DNA of 64,000 bases from Candidatus Pantoea gossypiicola (GTDB lineage Bacteria > Pseudomonadota > Gammaproteobacteria > Enterobacterales > Enterobacteriaceae), in assembly GCF_008632075.1 (NCBI RefSeq), contig NZ_VWVM01000002.1, positions 62,001 to 126,000 on the forward strand, given 5' to 3'. The notes under the pieces were generated by a model. The model worked only from the letters and a program-made list of their open reading frames with translations, was not told the origin of the DNA and searched no databases. The position numbers were made by a program, and so were the translations under genes. Shown here in pieces: positions 20,632 through 31,707 of the stretch (position 1 is its first letter; each line of letters opens with the position of its first letter).

Positions 20632-23019
20632 TCAATCCCTCAAGGTTGCCTGGAATCGCTCTTTTAATGCCGCAACGCATTTGCCAACGGTCGCGGCAAT
20701 CTCCTCTTCTTCGAGTGTCCGGCTGGTATCCTGCAAAATCAGGCTGATTGCGAGGCTCTTATAGCCCTCAGAAACGCCCTTACCGCGGTACACGTCAAAC
20801 AAGTTTACGCCAACTACCTGATTTACGCCAACTTTCTTACACTCCGCAATGATATCTGCTGCAGGGACGTTTTCAGCCACTACAACGGCAATATCACGGC
20901 GGTTCGCCGGGAAGCGAGAAATCTCGCGCGCGTCAGGCAGGACGCGGTCTGCGACCTTATTCCAAAGCAGTTCAAAGACTAAGGTGCGGCCATTGAGATC
21001 AAGCTTACGTTCCAGCTCAGGATGTACAACGCCGATAAATCCGATATGTTCATCACGCAAATAAATTGCCGCGCTCTGTCCTGGATGCAACGCCGGATTC
21101 GCCTCAGCCCGGAAGCTGATCTCATCCAGTTTGCCGGTTAAATCGAGCAGCGACTCTAAATCGCCTTTCAAATCATAGAAGTCAACTGTCTGACGCGCCA
21201 GATCCCAGTGCTCTTCAACGCGGTTGCCGCTGATGACGCCAGCCAGCATAAGATCCTGACGGATGCCTAAATCCGCCTGCGTATCTGGCACAAAGCGTAA
21301 GCCGCTCTCAAACAGACGTACACGGCTCTGCTGACGGTTCTGGTTGTAAACCACCGCACTGAGCAGACCGGTCCAGAGTGACAAACGCATGGTCGACATA
21401 TCGCTGGAGATCGGGCTTGGCAGTAACAGCGCTTCTTCACCCGGATGCAGCAGCTGCTGGATTTTCGGATCGACGAAGCTATAAGTAATCGCTTCCTGAT
21501 AACCTTTATCCACCAGCAGGTTTTTGGCGCGTTTCAGCGACAGATTCGCTTCACGGTGACGGGTCATGACCAGACCGGCCTGAACAGGCACATCAGGAAT
21601 ATTGTTGTAGCCATAAATACGGGCCACTTCTTCAACCAGATCTTCTTCAATGGCCATATCGAAACGCCAGCTCGGCGCGACGGCCTGCCACTGCCCTTCA
21701 CCTGCCGTCACGTCACAGCCAAGGCGCGTCAGAATGTCGGTAACCTGCTCATCCGCAATCACGTGACCAATCAGACGATCCAGCTTTTCGCGACGCAGTG
21801 TGATTGTGGCGGGTACAGGCAGCGCTGACTGATGAGTCTGATCGATAATCGGGCCCGCTTCACCGCCGCAGACAGACAGCAGCAGCTGAGTAGCACGCTC
21901 AAGCGCGAGGTGTTGCAGCGCCGGGTCAACGCCACGCTCATAGCGATGAGACGCGTCGGTATGCAGACCGTGACGACGGGCGCGGCCGGTGATAGAGAGC
22001 GGATCAAAGTACGCGCACTCAAACAGGATGTTCTGCGTTTCACCGTTAACGCCTGAATGTTCGCCACCAAAGATACCGGCCATCGCCAGCGCGTTCTGAT
22101 GATCGGCGATCACTAAAGTATCACTCTGCAGGGTGGCTTCGGTACCATCCAGCAGCGTCAGCTTTTCGCCCTCTTTCGCCATACGCACCACGATACCGCC
22201 ATCAATACGGTCAAGGTCGAAGGCGTGCATCGGCTGACCCAGTTCCAGCAGAACGTAGTTGGTGATATCGACGACAGGATCGATAGATCGAATGCCGCAG
22301 CGACGCAGCTTCTCTTTCATCCAGAGTGGCGTAGCAGCCTTAACGTTAATCCCTTTCACGACACGGCCCAGATAGCGCGGACAGGCGTCTGGCGCGTCAA
22401 CCTGAATCGGGAACGTGTCGTTAAGCGTCGCCGCGACCGGTTGCATCTCCGGCACGTTCAGCGGCAGACCGTTGAGCACGGCAACATCACGGGCAATACC
22501 GATCAGACCCAGACAGTCGGCGCGGTTAGGCGTGACGCTGATTTCGATAGTGTTGTCGTCCAGTTGCAGATAAGCGCGGATATCGGTGCCAACAGGCGCA
22601 TCAGAAGGCAGTTCGATGATGCCATTGTGATCGTCGGAAATACCCAGCTCAGAGAACGAGCAGAGCATACCTTCAGAGGGCTCACCACGCAGTTTGGCCG
22701 CTTTGATTTTGAAATCACCTGGCAGCACAGCGCCGACGGTAGCAACGGCGACTTTCAGTCCCTGACGGCAATTCGGCGCGCCACAGACGATATCCAGCAG
22801 GCGATCGCCACCGACGTTGATTTTGGTGACACGCAGCTTGTCGGCATTGGGGTGCTGACCGCACTCCACCACTTCACCGACCACAACGCCGTGGAACGCG
22901 CCGGCAACCGGCTCAACGCCGTCCACTTCCAGACCGGCCATGGTAATTTGTTCAGACAGCGCGGCGCTGTCCAGGGCTGGATTTACCCATTCGCGTAACC
23001 AGAGTTCACTGAATTTCAT
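20632..23019 (-). CDS. pheT: Phenylalanyl-tRNA synthetase beta chain
   Basis: PheT is the large subunit of the alpha2beta2 enzyme that charges tRNA-Phe, and it carries the editing site for mischarged tyrosine. The 795-residue length equals the E. coli protein. Visible domains are the N-terminal EMAP/OB tRNA-binding domain ([19 protein letters not shown], residues about 44-62), the B3/B4 editing region near residues 200-400, B5, the catalytic-like core, and the C-terminal anticodon-binding domain. It lies 14 bases after pheS. Confidence 0.97.
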
Positions 23020-23033
23020 TGGATATCCTGCCC

Positions 23034-24035
<1,002 letters not shown>

Positions 24036-24090
24036 TCAGGCTGGTCAGTTCTCGTTGGGACCTGCCGGTCCAATATGCTAGCGCCAGAAA

Positions 24091-24116
24091 CAAAAAAGCC
24101 TCCACGAGGGAGGCTT
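24091..24116 (-). terminator. pheST attenuator terminator
   Basis: On the minus strand GCCTCC-CTCGT-GGAGGC is followed by a run of six T. It lies between the pheM stop and the pheS ATG, where the E. coli pheST attenuator sits. Ribosome stalling on the Phe codons of pheM would favour an antiterminator. Confidence 0.85.
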
Positions 24117-24164
24117 TTAGCGCGGTTTTTCGTTTCTTCTCTTATGCGCAAAAGCCCCCAAATG

Positions 24165-24209
24165 TCAGGCGCTAAAGTAAAAAAAGAAACGGAAAATAGC
24201 AGCATTCAT
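24165..24209 (-). CDS. pheM: pheST operon leader peptide PheM
   Basis: This 14-residue peptide reads MNAAIFRFFFYFSA and contains five Phe codons, three of them consecutive. It is one residue different from E. coli PheM (final Thr becomes Ala). Ribosomes slow here when charged tRNA-Phe is scarce, which prevents termination at 24091-24116 and raises pheST transcription. Confidence 0.93.
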   Translation of the reverse strand: MNAAIFRFFFYFSA

Positions 24210-24300
24210 GCTTGCGGTTACCTTGTCATGCGATACAGGGGGGTATATTGAAAAGCTCAGCGACGAAAATGTCAATCTTTTGCGTAAGTTACAGGCAATA

Positions 24301-24325
24301 AAAAAGGGAGCAAGCTCCCTTTTCC
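24301..24325 (-). terminator. Terminator after rplT
   Basis: AAAGGGAGC-TT-GCTCCCTTT with a T-run on the minus strand, about 10 bases after the rplT stop. It ends or attenuates the infC-rpmI-rplT transcript before pheM. Confidence 0.85.
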
Positions 24326-24332
24326 ATCTGAC

Positions 24333-24689
<357 letters not shown>

Positions 24690-24731
24690 TTAGCTCTCCT
24701 GTTTAATATTCTGAATTAATAAAAAATTTAC

Positions 24732-24953
<222 letters not shown>

Positions 24954-25028
24954 TTAATAACATGACCCAGACAGGCGAGCAGATAGCCGCACAGCGCGAA
25001 CGCTGCGCGGCTATTGCTACTTGAAAGC

Positions 25029-25580
25029 CTACTGTTTCTTCTTAGGAGCGAGCACCATGATCATCTGGCGGCCTTCGATCTTCGAAGGGAAGGATTCGAC
25101 AATGGCCAAATCCAGATCTTCACACAGGTCTTTACGGACGCGGTTAAGCACTTCCATACCGATCTGCTGGTGCGCCATCTCACGACCGCGGAAGCGGAGC
25201 GTGATTTTAGCTTTATCGCCATCTTCCAGAAAGCGAATCAGGTTGCGTAGTTTGACCTGATAGTCGCCATCATCGGTTCCAGGACGGAATTTGATTTCCT
25301 TAACCTGAATAACTTTTTGCTTCTTCTTCTGTTCCTTAGAAGATTTGCTTTTTTCATAGAGGAATTTGCCGTAATCCATAATACGGCAGACCGGCGGTTC
25401 GGCGTTCGGGCTGATTTCGACTAAGTCGCCGCCCGCTTCCTCGGCTTTTTCCAGAGCTTCGCGTAATGAGACGATGCCTATCGGCTCGCCATCCATGCCC
25501 GTTAAGCGCACTTCAGTTGCGCGGATTTCACTGTTAATTTTGTTCGGACGCGTCGGTAGTACTCGTTTTCCGCCTTTAAT
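25029..25580 (-). CDS. infC: Translation initiation factor IF-3, AUU start codon
   Basis: IF3 keeps ribosomal subunits apart and checks start codon choice. The reading frame extends upstream of any ATG/GTG/TTG to an ATT at 25580, preceded by GGAGG and giving a start [15 protein letters not shown] that matches E. coli KGGKRVQTARPNRIN. The AUU start is the known basis of infC autoregulation, because IF3 rejects it. The 183-residue product is three residues longer than E. coli because of a small insert, CEDLDL, near residue 154. The ribosome site overlaps the thrS stop. Confidence 0.95.
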   Translation of the reverse strand: MKGGKRVLPTRPNKINSEIRATEVRLTGMDGEPIGIVSLREALEKAEEAGGDLVEISPNAEPPVCRIMDYGKFLYEKSKSSKEQKKKQKVIQVKEIKFRPGTDDGDYQVKLRNLIRFLEDGDKAKITLRFRGREMAHQQIGMEVLNRVRKDLCEDLDLAIVESFPSKIEGRQMIMVLAPKKKQ

Positions 25581-25583
25581 ACT

Positions 25584-27512
25584 TTATTCCTCCAATTGGT
25601 GAAGATTTCGGCTGCGAACCTCTTGTTGCAACTTCTCAACAAACAGGTCGACATCCATCGATCCCAGGTCTTTACCACGGCGGGTGCGAACGGCAACTTT
25701 GCCAGATTCCACCTCTTTATCACCGCAGACCAACATATAAGGGACGCGACGTAATGTGTGCTCGCGGATTTTAAAGCCTATCTTCTCATTTCTCAAGTCT
25801 GCCTTCACACGAATGCCAGCATTCTGCAGCTTACGCGTCAAAGACTCAACATATTCCGCTTGTCCGTCGGTAATATTCATTACCACAACTTGCAGCGGTG
25901 CCAGCCAGGTTGGGAAGAAACCGGCGAATTCTTCGGTAAGAATACCGATGAAGCGCTCCATCGATCCCAGAATCGCACGGTGAATCATCACTGGCGTCTG
26001 ACGGTCGTTGTTTTCACCCACGTAGGTTGCTTCAAGGCGTTTTGGCAGGGAGAAGTCTAGCTGAACGGTTCCGCACTGCCAGGCGCGATCAAGACAATCG
26101 TACAAAGTGAACTCAATTTTAGGGCCGTAGAACGCGCCTTCGCCGGGCTGGAACTCAAACTCAATGTTGTTTTCGTTCAGCGCGGCGGCCAGATCTTCCT
26201 CGGCACGATCCCACATCTCATCTGTACCGATACGCTTCTCAGGACGGGTGGATAACTTCACCACAACCTTTTCAAAGCCGAAAGTGCTGTACATGTCATA
26301 GACCATGCGGATACAGCTGTTCACTTCGTCACGCACCTGCTCTTCTGTACAGAAGACGTGTGCATCATCCTGGGTAAAGCCGCGAACGCGCATCAGACCG
26401 TGCAGCGCACCTGATGGCTCATTACGGTGACAGCTACCAAACTCTGCCATACGCAGCGGCAGGTCACGGTAGGATTTCAGACCCTGATTAAAGATCTGAA
26501 CATGTCCAGGACAGTTCATCGGTTTGATGCAATATTCACGGTTCTCAGATGAGGTAGTGAACATCGCTTCTTTATAGTTTTCCCAGTGCCCGGTTTTTTC
26601 CCACAGGACACGGTCCATCATGAACGGACCTTTAACTTCCTGGTACTGGTACTCTTTTAATTTGCTGCGGACAAACACTTCCAGCTCACGGAAGATGGTC
26701 CAGCCGTCATTATGCCAGAAGACCATACCCGGTGCTTCTTCCTGCATGTGGTAGAGATCCAGCTGCTTACCAATCTTACGATGGTCACGCTTCGCCGCCT
26801 CTTCCAGACGCTGCAGATAGGCTGCCAGCTGCTTTTTGTCTGCCCATGCGGTGCCATAAATACGCTGCAGCATTTTATTGCTGCTGTCGCCGCGCCAGTA
26901 GGCACCGGAGATTTTCTGCAGTTTAAAATGATGGCAGAACCGCATGTTCGGCACGTGCGGACCGCGGCACATGTCGACATATTCTTCGTGATGATACAGG
27001 CCAGGCTTATCGTCATGGCTGATGTTTTCATCAAGAATGGTGGTCTTGTAGATTTCGCCGCGCGCCGCAAAGACGTCGCGTGCTTCCTGCCAGCTGACTT
27101 TTTTCTTCACCACATCGTAGTTAGTTTCAGCTAACTGATGCATGCGTTTTTCCAGCAGATCGATATCTTCCTGGGTCAGGGTACGATCGATGTCGACATC
27201 ATAATAGAAGCCGTTATCAATGACCGGGCCAATCGCCATTTTGGTATCCGGCCACAGCTGTTTAATTGCGTGCCCTAACAGGTGCGCACAGGAGTGACGG
27301 ATAATTTCCAGACCCGCTTCATCTTTTGCGGTAATGATCGCGACAGCGGCATCGTCGGTGATGGGATCAACAGCATCAACCAGTTCACCGTTAACGCGGC
27401 CAGCGATACAGGCTTTCGCCAGACCTGGACCGATGTCCAGCGCAATATCCATGACACTGACAGGGCGGTCAAACACGCGCTGGCTGCCATCAGGAAGCGT
27501 AATTACAGGCAT
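25584..27512 (-). CDS. thrS: Threonyl-tRNA synthetase
   Basis: ThrS charges tRNA-Thr. The 642-residue protein shows the N-terminal TGS domain (residues 1-61), the editing domain with [16 protein letters not shown] (zinc-like HxxxH), the class II catalytic core with zinc ligand Cys in IKPMNCPGH, and the C-terminal anticodon-binding domain. The stop lies 3 bases before the infC AUU. In E. coli, ThrS represses its own translation by binding tRNA-like hairpins in the leader. Confidence 0.97.
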   Translation of the reverse strand: MPVITLPDGSQRVFDRPVSVMDIALDIGPGLAKACIAGRVNGELVDAVDPITDDAAVAIITAKDEAGLEIIRHSCAHLLGHAIKQLWPDTKMAIGPVIDNGFYYDVDIDRTLTQEDIDLLEKRMHQLAETNYDVVKKKVSWQEARDVFAARGEIYKTTILDENISHDDKPGLYHHEEYVDMCRGPHVPNMRFCHHFKLQKISGAYWRGDSSNKMLQRIYGTAWADKKQLAAYLQRLEEAAKRDHRKIGKQLDLYHMQEEAPGMVFWHNDGWTIFRELEVFVRSKLKEYQYQEVKGPFMMDRVLWEKTGHWENYKEAMFTTSSENREYCIKPMNCPGHVQIFNQGLKSYRDLPLRMAEFGSCHRNEPSGALHGLMRVRGFTQDDAHVFCTEEQVRDEVNSCIRMVYDMYSTFGFEKVVVKLSTRPEKRIGTDEMWDRAEEDLAAALNENNIEFEFQPGEGAFYGPKIEFTLYDCLDRAWQCGTVQLDFSLPKRLEATYVGENNDRQTPVMIHRAILGSMERFIGILTEEFAGFFPTWLAPLQVVVMNITDGQAEYVESLTRKLQNAGIRVKADLRNEKIGFKIREHTLRRVPYMLVCGDKEVESGKVAVRTRRGKDLGSMDVDLFVEKLQQEVRSRNLHQLEE

Positions 27513-27697
27513 TTCATGTCCTTATTTGCAGTGGTAAGCCACACGAAAGCTTACATGCAACGTAATGTAAAATGAGTGACCTGGCGTAATATCAGACCCA
27601 CATTGTCGGAATGTCGCCAGGATTGCAGTGCGGAGCGGATGATAGCAGTTTTCGCCGACGAGAAAAACCATCCCCTTTTTGCTCAGCCATGGAGCGA
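27513..27697 (-). promoter_or_regulatory. thrS leader, possible translational operator
   Basis: The leader contains a 7-bp stem CCTGGCG...CGCCAGG (27579-27620) with a large loop, about 65 bases upstream of the ATG. In E. coli the thrS leader carries tRNA-Thr-like hairpins bound by ThrS. The correspondence here is inferred from position only. AAGGAC precedes the start. Confidence 0.4.
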
Positions 27698-27733
27698 ACA
27701 AAAAAAGCGGCCTGACACAGAGTGTCAGGCCGC
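27698..27733 (-). terminator. Terminator of ydiY
   Basis: A perfect 12-bp stem GCGGCCTGACAC/GTGTCAGGCCGC with a 3-base loop, followed on the minus strand by a T-run, 26 bases after the ydiY stop. Confidence 0.92.
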
Positions 27734-27759
27734 CGGGCAAGCCTTAGGCAAAGATGCGC

Positions 27760-28521
27760 TTACATTGCGTAAGAAAGCATGATTGAGGTTTTGGTGTCGG
27801 TACGATCTGGCGCAGACTCAGCCGGATTGTTGTTCCAGGTGACATTGTAAGCCAGCTTCAGCGCGAAGTGGCTATTGATAGCGACCTGCAGGCCGGTTTC
27901 GGAGTTCACCGTGGTGTCTTCACCGAAGCTGCTCAGCACGGATACGCCCTGAATAAATTTGGTGGTATCGGTCAGCTGCCACTGATAGCTCACTGCGCCA
28001 TAGCCCAGCGCCTTGGTCTGATGACCACCAGCGTGGTAGTCGTCATAACGTACACCCGGACCCAATTCCGCACGCAGCGAGTGCACCGGACCATTCAGGA
28101 TCTGACGACCGTAACCGGCAGTCAGCACGTCACGTGAATCATAACCATTGAAACGATCGCTTAACCAACTCGCCTGCCCAAACAGGTAGTCATAGGAGTT
28201 GAGGTTATAGCGTGAACGACCACCGATGTTGTACGTCTCTGAAGAGCGTTCATCATTTGAGGAAGTGTTCGCTGCGTTACCCCACAAGCTGTAGGCCATA
28301 GATGACTGATACCAGGTCATATTGGTCTGAGCCGTCATTGATGAACTGGTGGTGTTACCGGTTTGCGCCAGGTATCCCGCAGAAGCAGAACCTTCAAATG
28401 GCTTTTTAGCCGTTGAAGGGTCATCCATTGAGGTGAATACAGCGTTATCGGCCAGTGCCTGGTGACAAAACGCTCCGGCGGAGAGCAAAAGAACAGCAGA
28501 CAGCTTGTTAAAGGCTTTCAT
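27760..28521 (-). CDS. ydiY: YdiY family outer-membrane-type protein (DUF481)
   Basis: A 253-residue secreted protein with an N-terminal signal peptide (residues 1-24, ending HQALA-DN). It closely resembles E. coli YdiY: VFTSMDDPSTAKKPFEGSASAGYLAQTGNT and YDYLFGQASWLSDRFNGYDSRDVLTAGYGRQILNGPVHS. The DUF481 repeats of amphipathic strands ending in an aromatic-hydrophobic C-terminus suggest a small outer-membrane beta-barrel. E. coli ydiY is acid-inducible; its function is unknown. ATG 28521 is the signal-peptide start; upstream in-frame extension is unlikely. Confidence 0.9.
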   Translation of the reverse strand: MKAFNKLSAVLLLSAGAFCHQALADNAVFTSMDDPSTAKKPFEGSASAGYLAQTGNTTSSSMTAQTNMTWYQSSMAYSLWGNAANTSSNDERSSETYNIGGRSRYNLNSYDYLFGQASWLSDRFNGYDSRDVLTAGYGRQILNGPVHSLRAELGPGVRYDDYHAGGHQTKALGYGAVSYQWQLTDTTKFIQGVSVLSSFGEDTTVNSETGLQVAINSHFALKLAYNVTWNNNPAESAPDRTDTKTSIMLSYAM

Positions 28522-28872
28522 TAAATGTGATCCGTGCGACTGTTTAAAAAACGGAGAGTCTGAAGCGTTTTGCCGGGCATTCAATGCAATTTACGGTAAG
28601 TTTTGTAAAAAATTATTAACTCACACAAAATGCCTGTAATCACCCTGAAAACCCATGTTAATTGGGACTCATCTTATTAACGTCGCGCATTATAGTGCTG
28701 CCCAAATGAAAAGCCAGACGTAACGGCAGAAAGATTTTGACGTCAGTGACTGGACTCCTGACACTGATTTACGCTATGCGTCACGACAGACATCCAGCAT
28801 CTCTTTCATAATTCGCCTGAATTTTCACCATAGTCTACGCTCAGTTCAGTTTCTTTTTCCCGGAGGTGCCTC
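28522..28872. promoter_or_regulatory. Divergent ydiY-ydiZ region; pfkB absent
   Basis: This 351-base gap holds the divergent promoters. In E. coli K-12 pfkB lies between ydiY and ydiZ; no trace of it, in any frame, is visible here. GGAGGTG precedes the ydiZ ATG. I see no named operator. Confidence 0.5.
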
Positions 28873-29193
28873 ATGAGCAACACGACCTTAACCCGTTACA
28901 TCGTGACCTTTCATTACCAGGAGTCGGGATTAAGTGACATCCTGGAGCTGACCAGCGCGATGACCGCCGCCGGTTTCACCACCACGCTGGCTGATGAAAA
29001 CGGCCATCCCCATGAACTGGGCACGAACAGTTATGGCATTGTCAGTACGCTGGACGCTGAGGATCTGCGACAGCAGGTTGCAGATGCCGGTGAAAACGCA
29101 CTGGGTCAGAAACCCGATGTGACTGTTATGACCTTTGAAGAGTATCTGCGGGACACCGCCAGTCATCGCCCCGCCACCTCAGCGCCAGAATAA
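28873..29193 (+). CDS. ydiZ: GhoS/YdiZ family protein (orphan antitoxin-like)
   Basis: This 106-residue protein resembles the GhoS fold family (DUF2622): TRYIVTFHYQ, a middle ADENGHPHELGTNSYGI and a C-terminal VTVMTFEEYLRD match the GhoS pattern YVVSFDY, ADEYGIPRQLNENSFAI and IMTVDDYFRQ. GhoS is an endoribonuclease antitoxin that cleaves ghoT mRNA. No ghoT-like small membrane peptide gene is visible on either side, so this is an orphan, presumably E. coli YdiZ by position. The family link is by eye. A ribonuclease role is inference. Confidence 0.65.
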   Translation: MSNTTLTRYIVTFHYQESGLSDILELTSAMTAAGFTTTLADENGHPHELGTNSYGIVSTLDAEDLRQQVADAGENALGQKPDVTVMTFEEYLRDTASHRPATSAPE

Positions 29194-29272
29194 AAAGGTG
29201 CAATCACGCTGGTTTTGGTGAATATTCAGGCATCAGCATCGGACTTACGCAGCGAACAACGAGGATAGCCCT

Positions 29273-30166
29273 ATGTGGTCAGCCATCAGTCGTCTGTTAA
29301 GCGAGCAGTTAGGCAACGCCGAAATCACTCAACGTCACGCCCTTGCGGGTGGTGATATCCACCCCACCTGGCATATTCGCTACGGTGATCATGATGTCTT
29401 CGTTAAAAGTAACAGCCGCGAGATGCTGTCGCTTTTTACCTGGGAAGCAGACCAGCTCGCCTTGCTGGCACGCACCGGCACGGTTCGGGTGCCAAAGGTA
29501 TATGGTGTGGGTCATCATCGTGAGGAGAGCTTTCTGTTACTGGAGTACATCAGGCCACAGCCGCTTGATGAGCAGAGTGCATATCTGCTGGGTCAGCAGC
29601 TGGCGCACCTGCATCAGTGGAGCGAGCAGACACAGTTTGGCCTCGATTTCGACAACAACATCACCACCACGCCCCAGCCTAATAGCTGGCTGCGACGCTG
29701 GTCAGTCTTTTTTGCCGAACAGCGCATCGGCTGGCAGCTGCAGCTGGCGGCCGAAAAGGGGATTCAGTACGGGGATACCGAGCTGATTATCGCCTCCGTG
29801 CAGCGGGTGCTTGCGTCACATCATCCGCAGCCGTCGCTTTTACATGGCGATCTCTGGCCCGCTAACTGCGCCAGCAGTGACAGTGGCCCCTGGCTGTTCG
29901 ATCCCGCCTGCTACTGGGGCGACCGTGAATGCGATTTAGCCATGCTGAGCTGGTACCCTGACCTGCCACGCCAGATATACGACGGCTATCAGGCTGTGTG
30001 GCCCCTGCCGGATGGTTTTTCGCAGCGCCTGCCGGTCTACCAGCTCTACTATCTGCTGAACCGGGCTAACGTGTTTGGCGGGCACTGGCCTGGCGACGCG
30101 CAGTTCGCCATTGGCCAGTTGCTGGATGAAGATGCGCTCGGCACCCGTCAGGCCAGACCGGCCTGA
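29273..30166 (+). CDS. yniA: Fructosamine kinase family protein YniA
   Basis: A 297-residue aminoglycoside-phosphotransferase-fold kinase. It has the family motifs FVKSN at the ATP Lys, LLHGDLWPANCA with the catalytic Asp, and LFDPACYWGDRECDLAM for metal binding. Relatives phosphorylate ribulosamines or fructosamines to repair glycated proteins; E. coli YniA's substrate is unclear. Compared with E. coli it has about 10 extra residues at the C-terminus. It converges on yniB with 12 bases between stops. Confidence 0.9.
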   Translation: MWSAISRLLSEQLGNAEITQRHALAGGDIHPTWHIRYGDHDVFVKSNSREMLSLFTWEADQLALLARTGTVRVPKVYGVGHHREESFLLLEYIRPQPLDEQSAYLLGQQLAHLHQWSEQTQFGLDFDNNITTTPQPNSWLRRWSVFFAEQRIGWQLQLAAEKGIQYGDTELIIASVQRVLASHHPQPSLLHGDLWPANCASSDSGPWLFDPACYWGDRECDLAMLSWYPDLPRQIYDGYQAVWPLPDGFSQRLPVYQLYYLLNRANVFGGHWPGDAQFAIGQLLDEDALGTRQARPA

Positions 30167-30178
30167 CGGCGTTCACAG

Positions 30179-30715
30179 TCAGATAAAGCCCAGCAGCGAC
30201 AACGCAAAATAGCCGGCTATCGCAATTATCACTGGCAGGACATAGAGCGGGAAGATCTGCAGGAAGATGGTGTGGCGAGGAACGCGCACCTTTTCTTCCA
30301 GTTGCTGACGGCTGCGTCCTTCTCTGCCTTTTGCCTGCTCCAGAATCATCTGATCTTCAATGCCCTCTTTGACGTGACGTGCCTGCCGTCCCATCCGCGC
30401 GCCTGATGACTCCAGCGCCAGCCCGACAAAAATCAGAATGTAGATCAGCCAGAAACCCAGGTTCATCTGACCATTAAATTCCGGTACCGGCGAGTTATGC
30501 CAGAAAACGTTCAGGAACGGCGTGTTGAAGCGCAGCATATCGACAATGACATGGACGAAATCAAGCATAACGGCGTCAATACCGGGCTGCTTCTCGCTGT
30601 GCTTAAACATAAAGCTCAATACCGAAATAATGGTCGACAGCAGTGCCACTAAAAAGAGCACCCAGCCCACTACGCGCTTAAGGATGGCGATACGGCCAGC
30701 CTGTTGATAGGTCAT
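30179..30715 (-). CDS. yniB: YniB family inner-membrane protein
   Basis: A 178-residue protein of unknown function with four hydrophobic segments (about residues 12-34, 82-102, 145-175). It starts MTYQQAGRIAILKR, matching the E. coli YniB start. AGGAG precedes ATG 30715, so I rejected an extension to 30766. It has a cytoplasmic basic loop rich in Arg, Lys, Glu and Gln (residues about 103-145). Confidence 0.88.
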   Translation of the reverse strand: MTYQQAGRIAILKRVVGWVLFLVALLSTIISVLSFMFKHSEKQPGIDAVMLDFVHVIVDMLRFNTPFLNVFWHNSPVPEFNGQMNLGFWLIYILIFVGLALESSGARMGRQARHVKEGIEDQMILEQAKGREGRSRQQLEEKVRVPRHTIFLQIFPLYVLPVIIAIAGYFALSLLGFI

Positions 30716-30863
30716 AATATCTCCTGAACCTGGAATCCAATTTGCCGTCAGTCTACCTGCCCACAAAGAAATTTCCCAAATAAAGCGTGGTCAATTGGTT
30801 GAAGCAGGCGTCAGCAGAGAATGATGGTATGGTAAACCGACTTTATTTATAAGGAGACCGCTG

Positions 30864-31532
30864 ATGACCTGGCACCGCCCTGTCCTTGCTGCCCTGTTTG
30901 ATATGGATGGCTTACTGATCGATTCTGAACCGCTGTGGGATCAGGCTGAACTGGATATCTTTTCAACGCTGGACGTCGACCTGTCACGCCGCAGTGAAAT
31001 GCCTGATACCCTTGGCCTGCGTATCGACCAGACTGTGCGGATGTGGTACGAAACGCTGCCCTGGCAGGGCCCCTCTCAGCAGGAGGTTACTGACCGTATT
31101 ATTGCGCGTGCCATGACGCTGGTGGATCAGACGCGCCCGCTGCTCCCTGGCGTGGAAACGGCGCTACAGCTCTGCCAGGAGCAGGGACTGAAAATCGGTC
31201 TGGCCTCAGCATCGCCGCTCATGATGCTGGAACAGGTGCTGGAGATCTTCAACCTGCGCCACTATTTCGATGTGCTGGCTTCAGCAGAATCACTGCCCTA
31301 TAGCAAGCCCCATCCGCAGGTCTACCTCAACGCTGCCGCCAGCCTGGCGATTGATCCACTCAACTGCGTCACACTGGAAGACTCGTTTAATGGCATGATC
31401 GCGACCAAAGCGGCCCGCATGCGGTCGATTGTGGTACCTGCTACTGAGCATCGTGACGATCCGCGCTGGGCGCTGGCGGATGTCCGGCTGGACAACCTGA
31501 CACAGCTTAGCCTGCAGCATCTGCAGGGATAA
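30864..31532 (+). CDS. yniC: HAD hexitol/2-deoxyglucose-6-phosphatase (YniC/HxpB)
   Basis: A HAD-superfamily phosphatase of 222 residues. HAD motif 1 is FDMDGLLID (Asp14, Asp16), motif 2 is LASASPL, and the final acidic motif is LEDSFNGMIA. E. coli YniC/HxpB dephosphorylates 2-deoxyglucose-6-phosphate and hexitol phosphates. It has a good ribosome site AAGGAG and a strong terminator (31539-31563). Confidence 0.92.
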   Translation: MTWHRPVLAALFDMDGLLIDSEPLWDQAELDIFSTLDVDLSRRSEMPDTLGLRIDQTVRMWYETLPWQGPSQQEVTDRIIARAMTLVDQTRPLLPGVETALQLCQEQGLKIGLASASPLMMLEQVLEIFNLRHYFDVLASAESLPYSKPHPQVYLNAAASLAIDPLNCVTLEDSFNGMIATKAARMRSIVVPATEHRDDPRWALADVRLDNLTQLSLQHLQG

Positions 31533-31538
31533 TAAACA

Positions 31539-31563
31539 GCCCGCGCATAGCGGGCTTTTTTTT
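31539..31563 (+). terminator. Terminator of yniC
   Basis: GCCCGC-GCATA-GCGGGC followed by a run of eight T, seven bases after the yniC stop. Confidence 0.93.
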
Positions 31564-31600
31564 GGCCCGCTGCGCATGCCGGTTGATCTACCCCGCAAAA

Positions 31601-31620
31601 AATAAAACAACGTTTCATTT
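31601..31620 (+). promoter_or_regulatory. KdgR operator upstream of kduI
   Basis: AATAAAACAACGTTTCATTT fits the KdgR box of soft-rot enterobacteria (RATRAAAYRNNRTTTYATTY) at every position. It lies 88 bases before the kduI ATG. KdgR would repress kduI-kduD until 2-keto-3-deoxygluconate or related intermediates accumulate. Confidence 0.8.
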
Positions 31621-31707
31621 TTATTGAATTCCCATCCCACTCTGCCTAAGATGCCCGAAGCGTCCCCGTTCGGGGCATGAATAACCTGACCTGCAGAGAG
31701 GCCTGAG

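Noticed and set aside
22225..22998. Long antisense reading frames inside pheT, and similar ones inside ppsA, ydiU and astD
   Set aside because: They mirror GC-rich codon use of confirmed genes on the other strand and resemble no known protein.
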